NCBI GenBank assembly: GCA_021397835.1
Contig: JAJFZO010000786.1
Coordinates: 1-64,000, forward strand
Reading direction: 5' to 3'
Origin: Moringa oleifera
Taxonomy: Eukaryota > Streptophyta > Magnoliopsida > Brassicales > Moringaceae
Length of the DNA stretch: 64,000 nucleotides
The notes beneath the pieces are model-generated. The model was not told the origin of the DNA. It did no database searches and was given only the letters and a program-made list of their open reading frames with translations. Shown here piece after piece: positions 33,670 to 46,230 of this stretch. Position numbers and translations under genes: made by a program. The stretch's first letter is position 1, and each line of letters opens with the position of its first letter.

Positions 33670-36420
33670 GATTTTTAATGAATTTTGCATGGTAAAAAAT
33701 TCAAAAATCATGACAAATAACTCATGAGTTAGAATGCTCCCTAGTTTAAGGGGCAAACTGCTGATGAATTGCATGATTTAAGTCATTTGTTAAGTAATTC
33801 AACTATTAAAATAGTGTCAATTCATAAAAAGTTCGCAACTGGGCATTGCGGCCAACATGTTGGTGACATTGCCTCTAGATGGCCCAGGGTGCATGCATGC
33901 TGCCTTGTTTAGTGCACATGCAGCCATCCATTGCTAATTTGAGATTCTGGCATAGCTTGGGGCCATGGTCTAGCCTAGTTAGCCCATGTAATTAACATTT
34001 GCAGCACTTACAATGCCTTACAACATGCTTGCGTAGGGTGCTCTTGACTTGGCTGGCTCACCATATGCTACCACACGCTGGGTCTTATGCCCTTGTCATG
34101 CCTACTGGGGATAGCCGTGGCTAGCCTTTTATACCTTTAGACTTGGAAATGCGGTGTTCGTGGATGTAACAATAAGGGGCTGCCTTGCATGAGGCTTTGT
34201 TGGCTTTGCTGGCATGCCTTATGCCATAGTACGCTAGACCTTGTGCCCTTGCCATGTGCGCTGGGTTTCCCATGCCCAGTGCCTGTACATGTAGGTGGGT
34301 AGAGGGAGCACACATGGCCTGTGAATGCCCACCAAGTAGGCAAGCTTGGCCCCCTAAAGAGTCTTAAATGAAAATTCACTTCTGGTAGGAGGAAGCATCA
34401 ATATGTCTAACTTATGGTGTTTTCAGTTGAATTTTATATAGCTAAAAAAACAAAAAATCATGAATAATAGCTTGTGAGACAGAATGCTCCCGAATTTGTA
34501 GGAGACTCCTAATGAATTGCATGATTTTATCTAAGTCATTTATGGAGAAATTTAAAAATCAGAAGACTATCAATTCATAAACAATTTGCAATTGAGCATT
34601 ACAACTAGCACGTTGGTGCAGCGTTGCCTTTAGATGGCCCAATATGCTTGCATGCGACCCTGTTGAGTGTACTTGTAACCACCCATGGCCTCCTTGAGAG
34701 TCTAGCATAGGTTTGGGCCATGGTCTAGCCTAGTTGGCCCATGTAATCAAGATCTGCGACATGTGAGATGCCTCACAACATGCTTACGACTCGCTTGCAT
34801 GGGGTGCACTTGGCTTGGCGTTCTGTTACACCACACTAGGCCTAAGACCCATGTTGTGCTTGCTGGGGGTAACTGTTACTAGTGTCCCATGCCTTTAGGC
34901 TAGTGATGCGATGCTCATGGCATGTTCTCTAGGCTTTCGATTGAGGGAGGTAGCGATTAGATGCTGGCTCGTGTGGGGCTTTCATTGCTTGGCTAGCATG
35001 CCTTGTGCCACTAAACACTTCACCTTGTCACCATGCCATGTACATTGGGATTCCTATGCTCAATGCCTCCTAATGTGGGTGGGCAAAAGGGGAGCATGTA
35101 TGGGCCATAAGGGCCCACCATGTAGGTGAGCTCATCGCCCTTTCATAGTCTTAAAAGGAGAATTCACTTCTGGCACGAAGAAATATGAATATGCTTGAGT
35201 CATCATAATGAATATAAATAATTGTTTAGAAAGAGTTTTTGAGCTAAAATTTAGCACAAATGTAGAGAGTAATTAGATCTACCAACACAAAAAAAAAAAA
35301 AATCAATTTTTTGAGCATTGATTTTTTCATGAATTTTATATAACAAAAAATTCAAAAAAACATGATTAATAGCTCGTGAGTCAAAATGCTTTCAAATTTA
35401 AGGTGCAAATTTCTAATGAATTGCATGATTTGTTTGAGTAATTTTTGGAGTAACTCAACAATTAAAAGATTGTTAATGCATAAAAGGTTCACAAGTAGGC
35501 ATTGCAGCAAGCACGTTGGTTCAACGTTGCCCTTAGATGGCCAAAGGTGCATTCATCATTCCCCGTTCAATGCACCTGTAGCCGCCCATGGCTGCCTTGA
35601 GAGTTCTACATAACTTGGAGCCATGGTCTAGCCCAGCTAGCCCATGTAATAAACATCCATAACATGTGCAATGCCTTATAGTGTACGTGCAACTTGCATG
35701 AGTAGGATGCTCTTGGCTTGGCTGAGGGGCCTTGTAGTATAGCACGCTAGGGCTTACACCTATGCCATATCTACTAGAGGCAGTTGTGGCTACATGCCCT
35801 TACACCAAGTGACGCGACGCTCGTGGCATGCTCATTAGGCAAATGATCGAGGAACATAGCGACAAGGGGTAGGTTCTTGTGGGGCTTTCTTAGCTTCGCT
35901 GCTGTAACACGGTTGCCTTGTGCCCATGCCATGTGCACTGGGCTTTCTATGCCTAGCAACTACCCAAGCAAGTGAGCTTATTCCCTTGAAAAGTCTTAAA
36001 TAAAAATTCACTTCTTGCACGAGGAAACTTTAATATGTCTGAACCATCATAATGGGTCTAAAAAATTATTTAATTAGTTTATTAGGCTTAAATTTGGCAT
36101 AGACGTAGAGAATAGTCATATCTACCAACACAAAAGTTTTAAAATTTTTTGAGCATTTTATTTTTTTGTTAATTTTATATGTCTAAAAATTTAAAAAATC
36201 TTGAAAAATAGTCGGTAAGATAGAATTCTCTCAAATTTGAGGGGCAGACTCATAGTGATTTGCATGGTATATTTGAGGTTTTTTATAAAAATATAACAAC
36301 TAAATGATCATCATTTCATAAAAAGTTCATAATTGGGCATTACAAGGAGCATATTGGTGCAGCATTGCCTCTAAATGTCTTAGGATGCATGCTTGCTACC
36401 CTATGTAGTGCACCAGTAGC
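33670..36420 (-). repeat. Long IGS units of about 0.8 kb, inverted (right arm)
   Basis: Reverse complement of the units at 18451-20997. The complement of the ttcatttaagactc block lies at about 34360, 35150 and 35990. Plus-strand marks are gaattgcatgattt, aaaagttcgcaactgggcat, ggtgcatgcatgctgcc and gagctcatcgccctttcata. Four A/T halves are present. Together with the antisense array and 26S to 39998, this makes the right arm of a large inverted repeat. Confidence 0.85.
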
Positions 36421-38314
36421 CACCCATCTTTGCCCTAAAATTCCTTCATAGCTTAGGGCCATGGTCTAGCCCAACTAGCCCAAGTAATCGACACTCATAC
36501 AATGTGCGATGCCTCACAAGGTGCATGCAGATTGCTTGTGTGTAACCTTTTTTGCGTTGGGTTGTGTACCTTGTGCTATAGCAAGTAATGCATTATGGTA
36601 ATGGCATGCCTACTAGGGGTAGCCATTACTAGCCTCCCATGCCCTTGGACTAGGTGATGTGGTGCTCAGGGCATGATCGCTAGGCACACGATTGAGAAAC
36701 GTAATGGCATAGGGCTGGCTAGCGTGGGGCACTCTTGGCTTGGCTAGCACTTTTTATGCCACGACATATGAGGCATTACACCCATGCCTCATCACCTAGA
36801 GGTAGTCATGGCTTCCCTTTCATGGCCTTGGACTAAAAGATGTGGTCCTGGTGGCATGTGTACTAGCACATGATCGAAGGATGTAGTGACGAGATGTTGG
36901 CTCATGTAGGGTGCTTTTGGCTTGGCTAGTTTCCCTAGTGCAATGGCATGCTGGGCCTTGCACCCATGCCATTCATACTAAAGGAAATTGTGGCTTGGCT
37001 CCTATGCCCTTAGACAAGGTTACGTAGCACTCATTTCACACTCACTTGGCACACGACCAAGAGACGTAAAGATGAAGGTTGGCTTGTGTGTTGTGCTATT
37101 GGCTTTGCTGGCAGGCCTAATGTCGCAACACACTAGACCTTTCACTCATGAAGTGCCTTATAGGGGCAACTGTGGCTTGGCCTCAGTGCCTTTGGACCAA
37201 GCAATGTGGCCCTTGTGTCACGCTCATTGGATACACGATCGAGGTATATGGTTTTGAGCAGCTCGCTCGCGTGGAGTGCTCTTGGCTTGGCTTGCACGTT
37301 TTCTACCACAAATCATTGGGCCTTATGACCATGCCATGCCTACTAAGGGCAACTATAATTTTCCTTCAGTACCCTTGGACCAAGCAACGTGGGCCTCGTG
37401 GCATGCTCGCTGGACACACGATCGAGGTACGTAGTGATTAGCGGCTGGCTCGTGTGGGACGCTCTTGGCTTAGCTAGCATACCGTGAGCCCATGTCATGC
37501 CTATTAGTGATAACCTTAGCTTTCCTCCCATGCTCTTGGACAAGGCAACATGGCCCTCGTGGTATGCTCGCTAGGCACATGATCGAAGGACATAATGATG
37601 AAAGGCTAGCTCGCATGAGGTGCTATAAGCTTGGCTGGTTTGCCTTGCGTTGTGGCATGTTAGGCCTTGGCCTATGCCTTGCCTTTTGAAGGCAGCCATG
37701 GCTTGCCTCCCATAACTCTTGTGGTATACTCACTGGGCACCCGATCGAGGAACATAACAAAGAAAGGTTAGCTCACAGGGGGTGATCTTGGCTTAGCTGG
37801 GTTGCCTTGTGTCATCACACACTAGGCCTTCCACCCATGCCTTGCCTTTTGGAGGTACCCATGGCTTGCCTCTCATGCCCTTTAGACCAGGTGATGCAGC
37901 TCTTTTTGGCATACTCACTAGGCACCTGATCGAGGGATATGGAGAGGAGGGCTGGCTCGCGTGGGGTGCTCTTGGCTTGGCTAGCACACCTTGTGCAGCA
38001 GGAAGCTAGGCCTTATGCCCATGTGTCACCTATTGAAGGTAGCCATGGCTTGTCTCTTGTGCTCTTAGAGTAGGCGATGCGGTGCATGTGGCATGCTTGC
38101 TAGGTCCACCATCGAGGGACGTAGTGGCGAAGGGTTGGCACGAGTGAGGTATTGTTGGCATGGTTGGTGCGTTAGGCCTTTAGCTGATGCCATGCCTGTT
38201 GGAGGCAATCATGGCTTGCCTCCCATGCCCTTGGAAATTGTGCTTGTGGCATACTTGTTGGGCACTTATCCAAAGGACATGGCAATGAATGATCAATTTC
38301 TGTTATTTTCTTTG
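36421..38314 (-). repeat. IGS satellite array of about 180-bp units, inverted (about 10 units)
   Basis: Plus-strand marks are ggccttgcacccatgcc, ggcacacgatcgaggaac and gtggcttgcctcccatgcc, the complements of the sense-array marks, recurring about every 175-185 bp. The array lies between inverted long units and the inverted 26S 3' spacer, mirroring 15641-18450 but shorter. Confidence 0.86.
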
Positions 38315-38897
38315 GAGTGACAATTGGTTCCCTAAGCCCACTAGATATCTTTCTATGTGTTTTCCTTTGTAATTCTCATTCTTTGCATGCTTGAAGGGCT
38401 TGTTGCTTTTGCCAGGGTCCTTATTTTGACGCTCAAGTTTAGGCTCATGGCATCGATGGTCGTGAATAATGGGACAATCGTTGTTGGGCTAAAAGGAAGG
38501 ATGAATCGGAGTGACAAATGGCTGAATCTTAGTAGATCATGGCAATAAGGCCATTTTTTCCACTGAAAATACCCCATTAAGTATTTAAGTCATCTACAAA
38601 AGATTCTACCTACCGTCGATAGGAATCATACTTCAAGGCCACCTATAAAGCTCTTCCATCGCATGGGCTTGGCCAACGACACTTGTCTTTGGGGTCGAAA
38701 TAGCCCGTACTGCAGGTTCGCAATATAGCAACACGCACATGCATTCCTTCTACCTCAAATTTTAACTTAGAGACATTTAGTCATAATCTAGTGCAAGGTA
38801 GGCCATGCTTTTATGGTTTGTATTTGTACAAAAAATTAGAATCAAATGAGCTTTTACCATTTAGTTCCACATGAGATTTTGGTTCTCCTTAAGTTTA
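38315..38897 (-). pseudogene. Inverted 26S 3' end with 3' spacer, first partial copy
   Basis: The 3' spacer (38315-38502) is followed at 38503 by the complement of the 26S end: gatgaatcggagtgacaaatggctgaatct. It continues back to ccacatgagattttggttct (38870-38890), then breaks, and the 3' spacer starts again at about 38905. It is a truncated 26S end of about 395 bp. Confidence 0.85.
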
Positions 38898-39998
38898 TTT
38901 CTCTTATTTTTCTTTGGAGTAACACTTGGACAATTTTCTTTTATTTTCTATGGGGTAACTTTTGGTTTTCTCTACCTATTAGATACTTTTTCAAGTGTGT
39001 TCCCTTGATATTCTCATTCTCTTCATGCTTAACGGGCTTGGCTCTTTTGCCAGGGTCCTTATTTCGAGGGTCAAGTTTAAAGCTTATGGCATCGATGATC
39101 AAAAATAATGAGATAACTATGTTAAGGTGGAGGGAAGGATGAATTCGAGCAGAAAAAGGTTGAATCTCAGTGCATCATGCCAATAAGTCACTCTAAAAGA
39201 TTCAAGTCATCTCTAAAAGATTCTACCCATTGCTCGATTGGAATCAAACTTCAAGGCAACTTGTAAGGCTCTTCCATCACATGGGCCTGACTAATGACAC
39301 TTGCTTTTATGACTCGAGTGGCCCCTACTACAGGTTAGCAATATAGCAACATGCATATGCATTTTCTTTAGCTTGAATTCTGACTTGAAGGCATTTAGTC
39401 ATAATCCAACACAAGGTAAGCCATGCTTTCATTGTTTGTTTTTGTACTAAAAATTAAAATCAAATGAACTTTCAACCTTTTGTTGCACATGAGATTTTTG
39501 TTCTCATTGAGCTCATCTTAGGTCACCTATGTTATCTTTTAATAGAGGTACCACCCTAGCCAAACTTCCCACTTGACAATGTCTTTTGCTCAGATTAGCC
39601 AGCCTTGGGTCTAAGAAAGAGTGGCAATGCCCCACCTTTGATTCACAAAATAAGTACAATAACATTAAAAGTAGTGGTTTCCACGAGTGTATCAAAGGCT
39701 CGAGCTTGGGTTACCATCATGATCCACATTGGTCTACACCTCAAGTCGATCAACAAATCAGCTCATGACCATTCCACATCTGATTGACGTGCATCATTAA
39801 CAGCCAGTCACTTCCTTCTTAAAACGTTCAAGCACTCATTGGCTCTTTTTTAAAAGTTTTTTTAGCTTTCCTTCACAGTACTTATGCACTATTAGTCTTT
39901 CCCCTATATTTAACCTTCGATGGAATTTATGACCTACTTAGGGTTGCATTCCCAAATAACTTGATTCTTCGATAGCACCTTCGATGTGATAGAGTTTG
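38898..39998 (-). pseudogene. Inverted 26S rRNA with the same large internal deletion (right arm)
   Basis: A second 3' spacer copy leads into the complement of the 26S end at about 39138 (gatgaattcgagcagaaaa). Reading the minus strand back from the 5' side, the sequence passes from the 5' domain (gagcctttgatacactcgtgg) straight into ccactacttttaatgttatt at about 39675. This is the same joint as at 14570, with about 2 kb of 26S missing. It stops at 39998 in the 26S 5' domain (cccaaactctatcacatcga on the minus strand). Confidence 0.9.
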
Positions 39999-40640
39999 GG
40001 CATGAGAGGCAAGCCATGATTGCCCATAGCAAGCAAGGGATGGGCAAAAGGCCTAAGGTGCTGTGACACAAGGCATACCAGCCAAGCCACTAGCGCCCCA
40101 TGCGAGCTAGCCCCTAACTGTTACATTCCACAATTGTTTGCCTAGTGAGCGAGCCATGAACACCGTGTCAACTGGTCCAATGGCACAAGAGGCATGTCAA
40201 GGCTACCCCCAATAGGCAATGTTATAATGCCCAACGTGCTACAGCACAAGGCATGCCACTCAAGCCAAGAACGCCCACATGGTCGCTACATCCCATGATC
40301 GTGTGCCTAATGAACATGTCACAAGCACTACATAACCTATTCCATGGGCACGAGAGCTAAGCCATGTCTACCTCTAATAGGCATGGCATGGGTGCAAGTC
40401 CCAGCATGTTGCGGCACAAAGCGTGCTAGCCATGCCAAGAGCTCCTCATGCAAACCAACCTATTGTCGCTACGTCCTTCGATCGTATGCCTAGGGAGCAC
40501 ACCACGAACGTCGCATTGCATATTCCAAGAGCATGAAAGACAAGTCGTGGCAAGCCATAGCAAGCAAAGAATGCACAAAAATGACTCATACAAATCATGC
40601 AATTCATTAGGAGTCTGCCTTCAAATTTGAGAGCATTCTG
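39999..40640 (+). repeat. Short sense IGS stretch (about three 180-bp units plus part of a long unit)
   Basis: Orientation switches back to sense at about 39999 (gcatgagaggcaagccatga). Units are marked by gatgggcaaaaggcctaa, gcacaaggcatgccactcaa and ggcatgggtgcaagtcccag. Part of a long-unit A/T half (caattcattaggagtctgcc) ends at about 40640, where gypsy gag begins. Confidence 0.82.
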
Positions 40641-41580
40641 AGCAAAAATCCTTGGATGGTAATCGAAACTCCAAAGAGCTTGAGAATTTTCTATGGGACA
40701 AAGAATAATATTTCAAAGTCGCTCACATCATAGAGGAAGAGTGAGTGACTATTACTAGCATGTACTTACAAAAGGATTTAAATCTTTAGTGGTGAACTCG
40801 AATGAAGGATGATGCTAGTGCGGATAGGCCAAAGATCAAACTGTAGGATGAGTTGAAAAAGGAATTAAAGGATCAATTCCTTCCTTGCAACACAGTTAGG
40901 GCTGTGAGAGAGTCGTTCAAAAAGCTAAAGCACATGGGGTTTTGTGTGAAAGTATGTAAAGGAGTTTAGTTTTAATTTTTTGAACATCAAAAACATGTAA
41001 AAAGAAGATAACATGTTTGACTTCTTAGGTGGACTACAAACATTGGCGTAGGCTGAGTGGTGGAAGATTTTCCAAGTGCATTGATTTTATTGAGAAACTT
41101 ATGGATTACAAGTATGCTAGTGAATCTAATTCACAAAGTAGGAAAAAGAAAAACGATGGTTGAAAAAAATGAAAAGGTCTCTAGTCATAAAGATGGCAAG
41201 AAACCTAACGGTGGGAAGAAAGACAATGGTGGAAATAAGAAAGGTGGTGATAAGCACTTTTTGCAAAACAAAAGGAAGAATTCTACGAGATGCTTCAGAT
41301 GTAGGGGACCACGCATGGCTAGAGAATGCCCAAGGAGAAAGAAACTGAGTGCTTTGATAGCATAAGAGGAGGCATGATGTACATAATAATGCAAGTCAAT
41401 GGTAAAGCTGTAGAAGCTATGGTAAACATGAGTGCTACCAATAAATTTGTGGCACAGCGTGCGACTGGTTCATTGTGTTTGAGTGTTATGAGAAACTTCA
41501 CCAAGTTGAAGGTAGTGAATTTGGAGGCAAAGCCTATCTTAGGCTTAGTAGTGTACAACTTGAAGGTAGATAAATAGTTA
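40641..41580 (+). pseudogene. gypsy copy 2: gag and protease remnant
   Basis: The gag capsid-like part is recognised by ELKKELKDQFLPCNTVRAV-type sequence (about 40850-40910) and FKKLKHMGF. A Lys/Gly-rich linker follows, then a knuckle CFRCRGPRMARECPRRKKLS (about 41291-41350) in which the zinc-binding His is Arg. The protease reads VEAMVNMSATNKFVAQ; the catalytic Asp is Asn (codon 41425-41427). All three changes point to loss of function. Confidence 0.82.
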
Positions 41581-41989
41581 AGGCAATGCAACCTAATCGT
41601 AGTATCCTTTAATGACTTTAACTTGATATTGGGGATTAAGTTTTTAGCCTTGGGCCAGTGCTGGTCGTACCACACCTTTAAGGGATGCTTATAAGTGATA
41701 AGGGAAACTCATGATTTGTGCCTTCCGTAGAGAATAGTCAATAAGTGAAAGATAAAGGAATTGAATTATAGTCTGCCAAGTAATTTAAAAGTGGAATGAA
41801 ACAGGTTGATTAAGCACATGTGGCAGCTTTGATAGAGATCAAGCCTGATCAATAGGTTGAACTACCTGACATGGTTGCTAGAGTCTTAGAAGAGCTCTCA
41901 AACACTATGGCCCCTGAGTTACCAAACGAAGCTTCTTATAGAATGTCTTCACTAGATTGGTTAAGTTGAAGAAGTAGCTTGATGAGATG

Positions 41990-42530
41990 TTGCAAGCTAG
42001 CCTCATTCAACCTTCAAAAGCTCTATATGGTGCACCAATTGTATTTTAAAATAAACAAGATGGGTCCTTGAGGATATGTATGGACTATAGAGCTCTAAAT
42101 AAAGTGACAGTGAAGAATAAGTATCTTGTCTCGAATTGGCTAATTTGTTTGATTGGTTGACTAAAACCTCTTATTCCACAAAGTTAGACTTGCGGTCTAG
42201 GTATTGGCAAGTAAGGATCAAGGTGAGGAATGAGCTAAAGACAACATGTGTGACTACGTACGAGTCTTATGAATTCCTTATGATGCCTTTCGACTTAACT
42301 AATGCTCCTACCATATTTTATATCTGATGAATAATGTACTGTATGAGTTTTTTGATTAATTTATTGTTGTCTATTTGGATGAGATTATGGTGTATAGTGA
42401 ATCACTAGTTGAAAATGTGAATTATTTAAGAGCTGGCTTTTCTAAGTTGAGAGACTACAAGCTCTATGTGAAAAAGGCGAAATGTGAATTTTACTACCAA
42501 GAAGTGCATTTTTTGGGGCATTAGGTCAAT
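41990..42530 (+). pseudogene. gypsy copy 2: reverse transcriptase remnant
   Basis: Follows the RT order: [65 protein letters not shown], then VVYLDEIMVY. The catalytic YLDD is YLDE (codon 42381-42383). The 201-bp segment that is triplicated in copy 1 is single here, so the triplication arose in copy 1's lineage. Confidence 0.85.
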
Positions 42531-43229
42531 AAAGGCTGAATCAAAATGGGTGTAGACCATTGTAGACAGCCCACGCCAAGGAAGATCTTTGACTTATAAT
42601 TATTCCTTGGGTTGGAAAATTACTAATGAAAATTCATCAAAGGCTATTCGAAGAAAGTGAACCCTTTAACGAATTCGCTTACAAAACAACAAACTTGGTG
42701 CTGGATGAATGGTTGTCAGAATGCTTTTCAGAAGCTAATATAGCAATGTCTTCAAAGCCCATTGACCTTGATGGATTTTGAGAAACATTTTGAAGTACAA
42801 ATGAATATTTCATATAAGGCCATTGGAAGGCTTTTGGTGCAAAAAGGGCACCCCATTGCTTTTGAGAGTAGAAAGTCAAAGGATGCAGAGTAGAGGTATT
42901 CGGTTCATGAAAAAGAGATAGTTGTTGTGGTGTATTGTTTAAATGTGCGAAGACATTACTTCTTGGGCACAAAGTTTATGGTGATGATGGATAATGTTGC
43001 AAACACTTACCTCAAGTCCTAAAAGATGTTCACTCCGAAGCAACAATGTTGGCAAGAATTTCTTGTTGAATTTCATTTTATTTAGCTACAAAAACCTAGT
43101 AGGTAAAATCAGGTGGCAAATGTTTTGAGCATAAAAGAGATTAAAGCTTATGTTGTCCTTGTTGTAGCCAACGTTTAATGATTGAGTCAAAGAACAGTCT
43201 CACTTGGATTTAAAATAAATGAAGCTTAA

Positions 43230-44080
43230 GCAATAATCCTTAGAAAAATGGTCAATACTGAGTGAGTAAACCAACTGCTACAGGCACATATGAGGCAATC
43301 ACTGTCAACTAAAGTAATTAGTTGAACGTGTTAGATGTTGCTCAATTCACCTAAAATGTCCACCATTCCTCAGCTACGGGGATGAGCCCAACGAAAAAAT
43401 AGTGCTAGGAACGCAACCCTTTACTTCGAATGAGATTGTGAAACAAAAATCGTAATGACCTTGTCCAGCAGCTTATCGATTTACTCAGGATAAAATAGAG
43501 TTGGTGGAGTAAGTTTTCCATAATTTGGCTAAGGTAGCAAAATAGATGAAAAAACATGATGATGGAAGAAGAAGGGAGTTAGAGTTCCATGTAGGGGATA
43601 GAGTGATGCTAAAGCTAATCCCACGAATCTAGAAAAAAGTGTCTAACAAGAGATATCATAAAGGAGTCATACAAAAGTATGATGGTCCATTGAAGTTGTT
43701 AAAAAAGTAGGCAACGTTACTTATAGATTATGGCCGCCTCGAATGATTCAAGGTACATCTAACATTTTGTGTTAGTCTTTTTTTAGAAATATCATGAAGA
43801 TACTAATGCACATTGGGTGAAAACAAAAATAGCTACCCTCGTCCCACCCTAAATGGTTTGAAAACACTTTGATAAGAATGTGGCTGAGATCCTAGATCAT
43901 AAAATGCTTGGGGCAAGCAAGAATAATAGATTAACAGCATATTGAGTGCAATGGCATCGCAAAGAGGTAGTAGCTACTACATGGAAAGGGCAGTGACCCT
44001 ATGGCAGTTTAAAGATAAGGTCAATACTTGTATGGAATGTGCTCCAATGAGGACATTAAACTCTTCTGGTGGGGTGGTTT
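43230..44080 (+). pseudogene. gypsy copy 2: integrase C-terminal part and chromodomain
   Basis: The zinc-binding part and most of the integrase core are deleted at about 43235. What remains starts near the end of the core (LLNSPKMSTIPQLRG-like, 43340), then RFTQDKIELVE, VGDRVMLKL-like sequence, SRISYHKGVIQKYDG-like sequence, and a chromodomain (ILDHKMLGASKN, VQWHRKEVVATTWKG). Copy 1 has lost a different integrase segment. Confidence 0.75.
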
Positions 44081-44783
44081 GTAAGGCTTTGACCTATGGG
44101 TGGCATGGTGGCACGATATAGGCATGGCATGGCTGCTCATCGGGCCTTAATCTAAGTGATGCCATAGGTAGTGTCACAAGCGAGTGTCGATACATGACTA
44201 GTGCTGCTCAAGGGAGTACCCAACGTGCCAAAGGGTGCTTGGTGAGTCCTTGGTACATGGGTCACGAGAGATGGCTTAAGGAGATTCAACACATGTGCGA
44301 GGCACATGGTGGGCAAGCAAAATAGCTACATGTAATGGACATTAGCTTACATTGGCATCAAGTTGGCCATGCAAGTGAGCATAAGGCATATGTTATGCGC
44401 TTAGACGGCTTAGCCCATGTAGTTGGTAGTGGTTGGCAGTAGTCGGCAGTGGTTGGCAACGGTTACCACCAGTTGATGGCAGTTACGAAGAATGGGACAC
44501 TTTTCATGAAAAGTTAAAGACATGGCTTCATGCATCGTTAGTTTTGTGGTAGTCGAGCCACATTACCCTAGGGCGATTAGGGGTGTCGACTGCCAAGTTT
44601 TATAGCTTATTTATTTTATGGGTAGAGTCTTTGATGATGGTGTGATGTCCTATCGCATTTCAATTGTAATTTCCTTTTTCATACTTGACATTGTGTGCAT
44701 GCAAAGACAAATGGCTGATGGAATGGGTGTATCTCGTGCCATTAATTAGTGAGAAGTTGATCATAGACCTCAACTATGTGACA

Positions 44784-46160
44784 CTTACTATGGTAGTGAT
44801 AGGTGACAGAGAATTAGGGTTCGATTCTGAAGAGAGAGCCTGAGAAATGGCTACCGCATCTAAGCAAGAAACAAACGTGCAAATTACCTAATCCTAACAT
44901 AGGGAATGAGTGATAATAAATAACGGTAACTTATTCTTCGAGTCTGGTAAGTGGAATGAGTACAATCCAAATCATTTAATGAAAATGCATTGAAGGGCAA
45001 GTCTGGTTCCAACAGTCGCAGTAATTCCAGCTGTAACAGTGTATATTTAAATTATTGTAGTTATAAAGCTTATAGTTGGACCTTTGGATAGGTCAGCCGA
45101 TCTACCTATGGTGTGCAGCGATGGGCTCAACCTTACTGCTAACGATGCACTCTTAGCCTTGATTGGCTGGGTCTTGCCTCTAGCTTTATTAGTTTGAGGA
45201 AATTAGAGTGCTCAAAGCAAGTCAATGCTTTTAATGCATTAACATGGGATAACATCATAAGATTTTGGTCCTAATTTGTTGGCCTTCGAGATCAGGGCAA
45301 TGACAAACAAGGATACTCAAGGGCAATTGAATTTCATAGTCACAGGTGAAATTCTTGGATTTATGAAAGATAATTGCAAAAAAATTTACGAAGGATGTTT
45401 TCATTAATCAAGAATGAAAGTTAGGGGCTTGAAGACAATTAGATATCATCCTAGTCTCAACGATAAACAATGCTGACCAAGGATTAATGGATGTTGCTTT
45501 CAGGACTTCAATGGCCCTTAATGAGAAATCAAAGTCTTTGGGTTCCCAGGGGTATGATCGCAAGGCTGAAACCTAAAGGAAATAACAAAAGGGCATAATT
45601 AAGAGTGGACCTGACAACGTAATTTAACTCAACATGGGGAAACTTACCAGGTCTAAGCATAGCAAGGATTGACAGGTTAAGAGCTCTTTTGATTCTATGG
45701 GTGCTGGTGCATGGCTATTCTTAGTTGGTGGAACGATTTGTTTGGTTAAATTTCATTAATGAACAAGACCTTAACCTGCTAATTAGCTTACCTCCATGGT
45801 CAGCTTCTTAGAGGACCTATGGCTCCTTAGGCCAAGGATGTTTTAGGCAATAATAGGTTTGTGATGCCCTTAGATGTTCTAGGTTGCACAATTGCTACAC
45901 TAATGTATTCAACGAGTTTATAATCTTGGTCGATAGGTTCGGGTAATGTTTTAAATTTCATCATAATAAGGATAGATCATTGCAATTATTGGTCTTTAAC
46001 AAGAAATTTCTGGTAAGCGTAAGTCATCAGCTCGCATTCACCACGTTGATGCCTTTTGTATATACAACCATCACTCCTACTAATTGAATGGTCCAATGAA
46101 GTGTTTGGATCATAGTAACTTAGGCAATTCACTGATCGTGACATCGTGAGAAGTCCACAA

Positions 46161-46193
<33 letters not shown>

Positions 46194-46230
46194 TAAGGTT
46201 TCCATAGGATGAACCTACGGAAGGATCATT
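44784..46230 (+). rRNA. 18S rRNA gene copy 3, lacking its 5' quarter (pseudogene)
   Basis: Starts at cttactatggtagtgatagg directly after gypsy copy 2 and runs to the normal 3' end (gaacctacggaaggatcatt). About 1.45 kb of 1.8 kb remains. The 530 loop is present but changed (ggttccaacagtcgcagtaa), and the decoding-region and 3' helix sequences can be followed. The first 400 nt or so are absent, replaced by the retrotransposon. It heads the most complete rDNA unit of the window. Confidence 0.92.

Larger units (their letters stand above)
40641..44783 (+). mobile_element. Ty3/gypsy retrotransposon copy 2, 5'-truncated
   Basis: Keeps more gag than copy 1. Order is gag, zinc knuckle, protease, RT (single 201-bp segment), RNase H, a partial integrase, chromodomain, 3' region. 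There is no 5' LTR: it starts inside gag next to IGS. The 3' end tgtgaca (44777-44783) abuts 18S at the same base as copy 1. Stops and frameshifts throughout make it inactive. Confidence 0.88.
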
